Positions 56,811 through 64,000 of a stretch of 64,000 bases of DNA are shown here, in pieces. The stretch is from Neostapfia colusana. Its lineage: Eukaryota; Streptophyta; Magnoliopsida; Poales; Poaceae. The translations under genes were made by a program, and so were the position numbers. The stretch's first letter is position 1. Every line of letters begins with the position of its first letter. Below the pieces are notes generated by a model, which did no database searches, was not told the DNA's origin, and worked only from the letters and a program-made list of their open reading frames with translations. The stretch is from the NCBI GenBank assembly GCA_030760725.1, contig JASWHV010000012.1, positions 43,183,652-43,247,651 of the forward strand, read 5' to 3'.

Positions 56811-59800
56811 TGTAAAAGTCCCAAAACTTGTAAATAGAAAACTGAGCTATGAATAAAGTTGAGTTTATATGCAAGAAATGGGACTTACAAAAACTTTTGG
56901 GTACTCATGAAAGTGTTGGCATGAGCAATAAAACTTTGAAATCAGTTTGAAATAAGAGGGCCACTTCCAAAGAGAAGAAGGGCATGTTTCAAAAGAGGAA
57001 ATTCAAACTGTTGTTTAAAAAGTGGTATTTGCAATGACCAACTCAAAGATCAGAGGGCATATTCAAACTCCCCAGGTTCAAATTGTAGAGGGGGCAAATT
57101 TGGAGCAAATCTGGAGGGGCTTTGATGGGAATATCAAAGGAACTTGTAAATTTCATTCAAATTTGAATTTAAACTCAAAAGTGAGGAATAACTGATCAAA
57201 TTGCCAAATGACTTTTGGATTTAAGTTCCTCAGAGCTGAAGTTTACAATGTGCCAAAAATTGGGATATTTAGGAGAGGAGGTGAGTGGGACCCAATTGTC
57301 ATTGAGGAGAGGGGGAGACTTAGCACATAAGCAACAGTCTCTCTGTTCAGACTCAAACCGGGTCACTGTTTTTCGCTCGAAGGACCGAAAGCGCGCGCGC
57401 GCGCCACCGAGACCACGCGACCGCCAGCTCCCGAGCTGCTTCGACGTCGGTTCCCCTCGCCCTTATCGTCCTCCCACCGAGAGCGCACACCTCACAGCAC
57501 CGAGCCACCTCCGAGCCACGCGCCCTCCTCGCCACAGCGCCGTTTCCGGGAGCTTTTGCCGCCGCCGCGCCCACACGCTCGGGCTCCCGTTGTCAACCCT
57601 CTCCCCGAGCCGTGGACACCCGGACGAGCTCGAAAGCAACGTCGCCCACACTCCCTGAAGCTGTCAAGGCCAGTTCTGAGGGTGCAGCGGGCTGCAATCG
57701 CCTCGGCGAGCCGGTTCTTCCCCGGCGGACCAACCTCGGCGACTTAACTTCAAACCAAGCCACTCCGGTGTTTCACGCCCAACAAATCCACGAAAAAGGT
57801 TGGTTACCACCTCTCCTTGCTGTCCACCGAGTTCGGGGTCAGTTCATGGGACCACCTAGCCGGAATTTGAGTTTTACTCACGGCGGTTTCTTCGGGTCGC
57901 CGGCTCCAGACCGGGAAATTCTCCCCCGAGGTGTGAGGGCTTCCAGTTGTGTGCTGGTGTCATGATCCTCAGCCTCTTACGGACCTCCTCGACCAAACAG
58001 CGCCCGATTCCATCAACCCTAGCCGAAGAAAGCCCAGTTTTTACACTGTCGCCGCAAAAACCACCTCGGGCGCACGGTGACAGCATAGCTAGCGGCCTCT
58101 CCAAGCAAAATTGAGCGCACGTCGATGATATACACCTTCCACTGATGCTGTAGCGCTAATCCTTCGTGCTTTTGGCGAGCTAGAACAGCGGCGCTACGTC
58201 GCCGAAGCTCGGTTAAGCCGCCACACCGTCGCGAGCTCGGTTAGGGCCGACGTCGGTATGGGGAAACCCTCTCCCCGTGATCAGCGCACGAAATTAGGGG
58301 CTGACGGCAAGTTTGAGCACGGGAAGTGAACGGAGGCCCGGGTTCTGAAGTTTTCCGGCGAGCTCCGGTGGCGGGGGTCGCGCGGGAGCCGGAGGAAGAC
58401 GAAGGTGGTCGGTCCCACCCGTCAGCGGCTGAAGTTAAACATACGGGATTCTCTGTGACCTCGGATCGGTTTGTGACAATGCGGGGACAGGTCTGTGGCC
58501 CCGTGTGTCGTGAACGCAGCAGCTGACACGTGGGGATGGGACCACTGTCAGAGTTTAAATTGTTCCCGAATTAATTTGAATTCCAGATTCGGTTCAAACT
58601 TTGGATCTGCATAACTTTTGCTAGAGAGCTCCAAATTTAGTGATTCAAATTGGGTTGGATTCAGGATGAAATGCTCTATCCAAATATGCAACCCCATTTA
58701 CATGAAAACGAATAGAAAATTCTGGAAAATTCTTTAAAGCTTTTCAGCAAAAGAATTTCTGAGGGAGTTTGGTTTATCCAAAATTCCCCAAATTTTGCCA
58801 GAATATTCTTTAGAATATTAGGAGACTCCTGTAAAAGTTTCAGCTCATTTGGAGTTGATTTAGTTAAGATAATTCCAATTTCAAGTTTCTGTATTCAAAT
58901 GAATACAGAAACATTTTCAGAGGATTTCCAAAACTTGGAAATTCAGTTCTAGCCATTCCTTAAACTCCAAAAATCCTAGGAAAATTCAGACATACTCTCT
59001 GAGCTATGTATGAAATTATGGTTCACTTAGATTTGCATGGAAATGCAAGTTTAATCAGAATTAATTCCTTTTTGCTTAAATGCTTAGGGAATTGTTCTGG
59101 GTAATCCACTTAGTGGAATGTTCTGAATTTTGGGCCAGAGAACTTTCTTGTGACAAGGAACTCCCAAGAAAAATTTCCAGCTCCATTGGAGCCCTGGATC
59201 ATTATGTCTTGTCCAACCATTATTAGTTGATTCCCACCCAAGTGATGGAACCCCACTCATCACTTGATGATAGTGCTTAAACACAAACCCAAACCACTAG
59301 CACCAGTTTCATTTTAAATTCTTAAACAAAGTTCCAGTTTCAAACTTGGCTTTAGCATTTGTTAGCAAAAAGTTTTATAATTAAACATGGATGCATGTTC
59401 ATAACGTGTAGTGTTTAAACGGGGAAGAGTGAAGGAGAAGTTGAACTTGGATCAAGGAGCAAGAAGGCAGGGATTAAGCCTCAAGTCATCATCAGCAACT
59501 AACTTCATCTTACCTGACTTAAGTCACCTGCAAAACCAAGGCAAGCCCCGGTTTGCACTTAAGTGGTTTTTAAAGTTTTCCCTTTGTTCACTACATTTGG
59601 TCAAGGTTTGTATGTGCATTAGGTCAAGGATGAGTGATACTCCACTTGCATAACCAAACATGAACCCTGAGGTCAAGGGTAGAAATGTGTCATCGCTGTA
59701 GCATAGGGCAATGCTAAATAGACGAGGGCATCCGGTAGAAGACGAGTAGTTGGAAACTACTCGCGAGCTATAGTTTAGGATATCATAAGTGTGGTTCGGG

Positions 59801-60948
59801 AAGGAAGCAAACTAAAGTTTACATTTCTAAAGATGAGACCGGGCAGAGGGGTTAGGCTGCGACAAGACGAGGTCTTGGTCGAGTAGCTCTGCTTGTGTCG
59901 GTTAAGGACCGATGCGTATGCCGCGTCCAGGAGCAAGTATTGAGTTGTGTACCGGATGCTTACTGATATATGGGAACCAGGAAACCGATGTACCAGGTTC
60001 ACTGGACTGTAGAGGCATACCACATCGTCTCGTTAGACCTATGAGCCCGAGACGGCGCGACCGGTTCTACAGTTTAGTGTCCTGAGAAAGGTTGCCACAT
60101 ACGACGTAATGAAGGACGCCAGAGTTGGGTCTTCAGAGGCGGGCGTATGTGTCGAGTTATCCGGGTAGTGTTTGATTCGAATCACCGTCCCTCGCGGTTA
60201 TTGAGTACCGCTTGCTCCCATGTTGTGACGTAGTTAATCAACTTGTGTGGAAACAGTTTGCAAAAAGTATAATTGCTGTTGTGATTATGATAAGTTGTAT
60301 GAAAACCATGTTTGAAGTAGAGATAGAGCAAACTAAATTTATTTTTCACCTTGGGACAAGTAACATTGGAATGAAGCGTTTCTTGTTTGATTGTGGAGTT
60401 CCAATGTTGCTGGGCGCAAGGTCACTACTATTATGGCAAAAATCTAAAAGTTAAGGATGAACTCGTAGGCGAGTCTTTTCGCAAATTACAGGATAGGTCT
60501 TAAGTTACCCTCATGTAGAGTTGCATGCTTTAGGAGAGACGGTTAAGTCTTGCTGAGCCTTTGTGCTCACTCTTGCTATATAAGTGGTTTTGCAGGTAAA
60601 CCTCGACGCTATAAAGAGGGTTGTCCAGTGAGACTCGGAAACTTCCGAGTCATGTCACACCTGGAGAACCTAGCCGCTGCCTTGTCTTCGTGTTGCTAGC
60701 GAGAGGAGTCCGCGGGCTGGACCTCTTCTCGGTGCTTCATAATTATTCAACGTGAGCTGGTTATAGACTTCCGCTGTAGCTATTTTGTGTAAAGTATTTA
60801 CAAAGAATAATTGTAACCTTCCGCTTTTGATTTATGTAATACTGTGTTCCTTATATGTGTGCTGTTGGGTGCCGCATAACACGGCACCACCCAATGCGAT
60901 TCCTCGGGCAAGGCGGCACGACCTCGTGATGGAGGTTGGGCCCCCTCA
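56811..60948 (+). repeat. Solo LTR (4138 bp) of a gypsy-3-related subfamily
   Basis: Starts TGTAAAAGTCCC and ends GGGCCCCCTCA, with no internal region or second LTR. Perfect CATTC duplications flank it. It is similar to the gypsy-3 LTR in its ends, GC-rich island (about 57330-58520) and hairpins (60554-60569, 60868-60888), but clearly diverged, so it came from another member. Solo LTRs arise by recombination between the two LTRs of one element. Confidence 0.93.
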
Positions 60949-60953
60949 CATTC
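60949..60953 (+). repeat. Target-site duplication of the solo LTR, right copy (CATTC)
   Basis: Identical to 56806-56810. Confidence 0.93.
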
Positions 60954-61882
60954 CGTGCTCGTCACATTCCTATGGGATTTATCAAGGCCCAACAGCAAGA
61001 ATTTAGGAACTTGAAGCAGGGGGACATGAGTGTCCTAAAATATTTCAAACGGTTCAACCTTTTGGCATAATATGCTCCTGCTTATGCGACGAGCGAAGCT
61101 GCAAGGTGTGACTACTTCTTCTATGGCCTGAGTGCCATATTAAAAGATATAAGTTGGCTTTGTTCAATCAAGGTAATTACACCGAGTTGATCAGTGCTGC
61201 CCTGCTGCAAGAACAAGGGACACTTGAGTATCAAGCAGAGAAGAGGGACCGGGATGATGTGCAAGAAGACACACCAGTTGTTCCTCGTAAATACCGTGTG
61301 GTCTATCACACACCATCCGATGAAATATGGCAAGCACCAGTAAGATCAACTTCGTACAGATTTCCTGCTCAAGAATCATGTCTTGAAGCAACACCTTTGC
61401 CGCAGCAACGAATGACACCTGTTGCATCATTGCTGCAACCAAGTACATCAACTTCTCAACCACAAGTCAACGAAGAACCGGGGAAACCTCCATGTTCTTG
61501 TTGCCACCGTTCTGGGCATTTTAGGCAGGAATGCCGGGAGAAGTTGTTGAACAGTAGACAACCATCATCATCAGATGGTATGCCGCCACCTGCTCAAGTC
61601 AACATAACAGCATTGCAATCCGGGAGTGTGCAACATCTTGCTATTGAGGATGTCCCGGAGGGAGCACCGGTGTTAGCGGGCATGTTTACTCTCAAAGACG
61701 TGCCCGTGCTCGGTGCAACCCACAATTTCATCAGCAAATCATGTGTGGATCAGCACCAACTATCCACCAATACTCCCACAACGAGTTATCTTATCCGTTC
61801 ACTGGGAGGAAATATCTCTGCTGATCAGATTGTGTCCCGAGCAGCTTTGTGTTTGGGCGGAAAATATACCCAACATCGCTGA
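60954..61882 (+). pseudogene. gypsy-3 Gag 3' part and protease remnant
   Basis: Gag resumes with HIPMGFIKAQQQEFRNLKQGD, meets a TAA near 61068, and shifts frame near 61150. The frame 61154-61882 has LFNQGNYTELISAALLQEQG, a Pro/Gln/Ser-rich linker and a CCHC knuckle CSCCHRSGHFRQEC (about 61495-61536). The protease start keeps GATHNFISKSC, but the Asp-Ser/Thr before it is gone (the text reads VPVLGATHNF), so the catalytic residue is missing. Confidence 0.85.
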
Positions 61883-64000
61883 TTATGTTGGATAGGCAGA
61901 AGATAGACATAATATTGGGGATGTCTTGGTTAAATCGTCACGGTGCCGTTCTCAATATCGGTAACCGGACTGTCCAGATTGACTCGCCGATTCATGGACA
62001 GCACACGCTGTTTTTAGACAGCGAAGACCCAGATATGGTAGAGGCCTACCACACGGAAGCGCTTAAACTTGAATATATTCTGGTGGTACGTGATTATCCC
62101 GATGTGTTTCCTGATGATTTACCGGGCATGCCGCCCGAACGGGACGTCGAGTTCAAGATTGAACTGACGCGGAAACAACACCTATTTCACGAAGGCCTTA
62201 CAAGATGGCACCTAACGAGCTAGCGGAGTTGAAAGAGCAACTGAATGAACTCATGAGCAAGGGTTTCATAGACCAAGTTCTTCACCTTGGAGTTGCTCTG
62301 CGCTGTTCGTTAAGAAGAAGGACGAAACACTGCAGCTATGTGTTGATTACCGTCCTCTAAATGCTGTCACGATCAAGAACAAGTATCCCTTGCCCTGCAT
62401 TGACATCCTGTTCGATCAACTTGTGGGTACAAAGGTATTTTCGAAGATGGATCTTTGGTCGGGGTATCATCAAATCAAGACCCGGCCGGAGGACATACCG
62501 AAGACAGCTTTCTCGACGAGATACGGACTCTATGAGTACCTCGTCATGTCATTTGGGTTAACCAACGCTCCGGCACACTTCATGTACTTGATGAATTCTG
62601 TGTTCATGCCGGAGTTAGACAAGTTCGTCGTGGTATTCATCGATGACATTTTGGTTTACTCCAAATCTAAAGAAAAGCACGCTGAACATCTGCGTATTGT
62701 GCTACAACGGTTGAGGGAGCACAAATTATATGCTAAGTTTAGCAAGTGCGAGTTCTAGATTGATCAAGTGCCTTTCCTAGGCCATATTATTTCAGCAGAG
62801 GGCATTGCCGTGGACCCCAGCGAAATTGAACAAGTGCTAAAGTGGGAATCTCCCAAATCAGTCCACGAGGTCCGAAGTTTCCTAGGTTTAGCGGAGTATT
62901 ATCGGAGGTTCATTCCGAGCTTCTCAAAAATTGCTAAACCAATGACGGGGCTGCTGAAGAAGGGCACTAAATACATGTGGAATGCAGCATGTGAAGCCGC
63001 ATTCAAAACTCTGGTGAAACATCTCACAACAGCTCCAGTTCTTGCTCAGCCAGACACGACGAAGCCATTTGATGTATACTGTGATGCATCCGGCATCGGT
63101 TTCGGCTGTGTTCTGATGCAAGACAGGCGTGTAGTCACCTATGGATCTCGTCAACTGCAAAATCACGAACAGCATTATCCAACTCACAATCTTGAGCTTG
63201 CTGTTGTGGTGTTGGCGTTAAAGATGTGGAGGCATTATCTACTGGGTAATCTTGTTCACCTCTACACCGACCATAAAAGCTTGAAGTATATCTTCACGCA
63301 GAAGGAGCTGAATATGAGACAACGGAGGTGATTGGAGCTCATCAAAGATTATGAAATTGAGATCCACTACCATCCGGGAAAAGCCAACGTGGTTGCCGAC
63401 GCGCTTAGTCGGAAAGCCCACGTTCAAAACTTGGTGACTGCTGAGTTGGAAGATGAAGGACCAAGTCTCTGTGTCATTCTGTATGGCGCGCTTTATAATC
63501 TCCGCTTATTCCAACAATCCGTGAATAGGTTGTTGAGGCTCAAAGAAGAGACAGAGGTATGTCTCACATACGGAGAAGACTAGACAACGGAGAGGTGAAA
63601 TGTTTCCGGAAGGATGAGAACGGTACGATATGGTTTAACAACCGTATAGTGGTACCGCGTAATATGAAACTCCGGAAGAAAATCTTGGATGAAGCCCACC
63701 TGTCGAAGTTTTCCATTCATCCCGTAAGTAACAAGATGTACCAAGATTTGAAACAGAAATTTTGGTGGACGAGGATGAAGAGGGAAATCGCTAAATACGT
63801 ATCCGAGTGTGACACGTGTAGACGGGTCAAGGCTGATCATATGCGGAAAGCTGGACCGCTACAACTTCTGAAGATACCAGCATGGAAATGGGAGGATGTG
63901 AGTATGGACTTCATCGTTGGATTACAGCTCACATCCCGGAAGCATGACTCGATATGGGTGATCGTTGACCGGTTGACGAAGTCGGCTCATTCTATACCGG
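61883..64000 (+). pseudogene. gypsy-3 Pol: RT, RNase H and integrase start, broken and cut by window end
   Basis: Protease end and RT linker lie in 61889-62223 (DIILGMSWLNRHG, DDLPGMPPERD). After a frame change, RT runs 62390-62758 with DLWSGYHQI and the catalytic FIDDILVYS intact, then TAG at 62756-62758. RT thumb and RNase H continue in 62768-63331 (YCDASGIGFGC, YTDHKSLKYIF) to a TGA at 63329-63331. The frame goes on through DALSRK to about 63580, shifts, and enters the integrase zinc finger (about 63697-63837, ending CDTC) and VSMDFIVGL with the first catalytic Asp near 63905. Two of the stops fall where Trp is expected. Confidence 0.88.

Larger units (their letters stand above)
50505..64000 (+). 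mobile_element. Ty3/gypsy element (gypsy-3), plus strand, runs off the window
   Basis: 5' LTR (50505-54810), primer site, leader, Gag split by a solo LTR, protease remnant, RT, RNase H, and the start of integrase at the window end. Sequence is close to gypsy-2. The five bases before it are AACCA. The 3' LTR is outside the window. Confidence 0.92.

Overview
The window is nuclear DNA from a flowering plant, most probably a grass. It consists almost entirely of nested transposable elements. I found no host gene, rRNA, tRNA or CRISPR array. The grass assignment is an inference from element types: Del/Tekay-like Ty3/gypsy chromoviruses with 3-5 kb LTRs, SIRE/Maximus-like copia elements with an extra ORF 3' of pol, an RTE-type LINE, and CACTA-type termini.

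Nest A (1-41687). An old copia remnant on the minus strand (copia-3, 40065-41687, carrying a small CACTA-like MITE) is abutted by a long plus-strand SIRE-like copia (copia-1, 13974-40064). Copia-1 holds two gypsy insertions. Upstream, a gypsy-1 array sits in its 5' LTR and reads partial internal (1-2999), LTR (3000-6011), internal (6012-10969), LTR (10970-13973). Adjacent copies share one LTR with a 7970-bp period, so this is a tandem array and not two separate insertions. Inside the copia-1 RNase H domain, a 15.6-kb minus-strand gypsy-2 element (19798-35381) is flanked by a perfect 5-bp target-site duplication, CAGAT. Gypsy-2 has two 5.1-kb LTRs around a gutted internal region, and it contains a 5'-truncated RTE LINE (28298-29360) with its own duplication, TGTAGA.

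Nest B (about 41688-64000). A CACTA-like terminus (42765-43029) is cut by a minus-strand copia (copia-2, 43030-49892). The copia-2 gag is cut by a minus-strand Del/Tekay-like LTR (49893-50504). That LTR is cut by a plus-strand gypsy-3 (50505 to beyond 64000). The gypsy-3 gag is cut by a solo LTR of a related subfamily (56811-60948), bounded by a perfect CATTC duplication.

Coding capacity is mostly decayed. The best-preserved frame is the gypsy-1 Gag-Pol (6458-10579), which keeps the protease, integrase zinc-finger and DDE residues but has a Gly-to-Glu change in reverse transcriptase and a C-terminal frameshift. The most interesting signals are non-coding: a ten-unit array of G-box/ABRE-like motifs in the gypsy-1 U3; about 25-30 copies of a CGGACTAGTCCG palindrome in copia-1; hairpins shared by the gypsy LTRs, with compensatory base changes; a duplicated primer-binding site; and splice-acceptor-like CAG trinucleotides directly before ORF starts in several unrelated elements.
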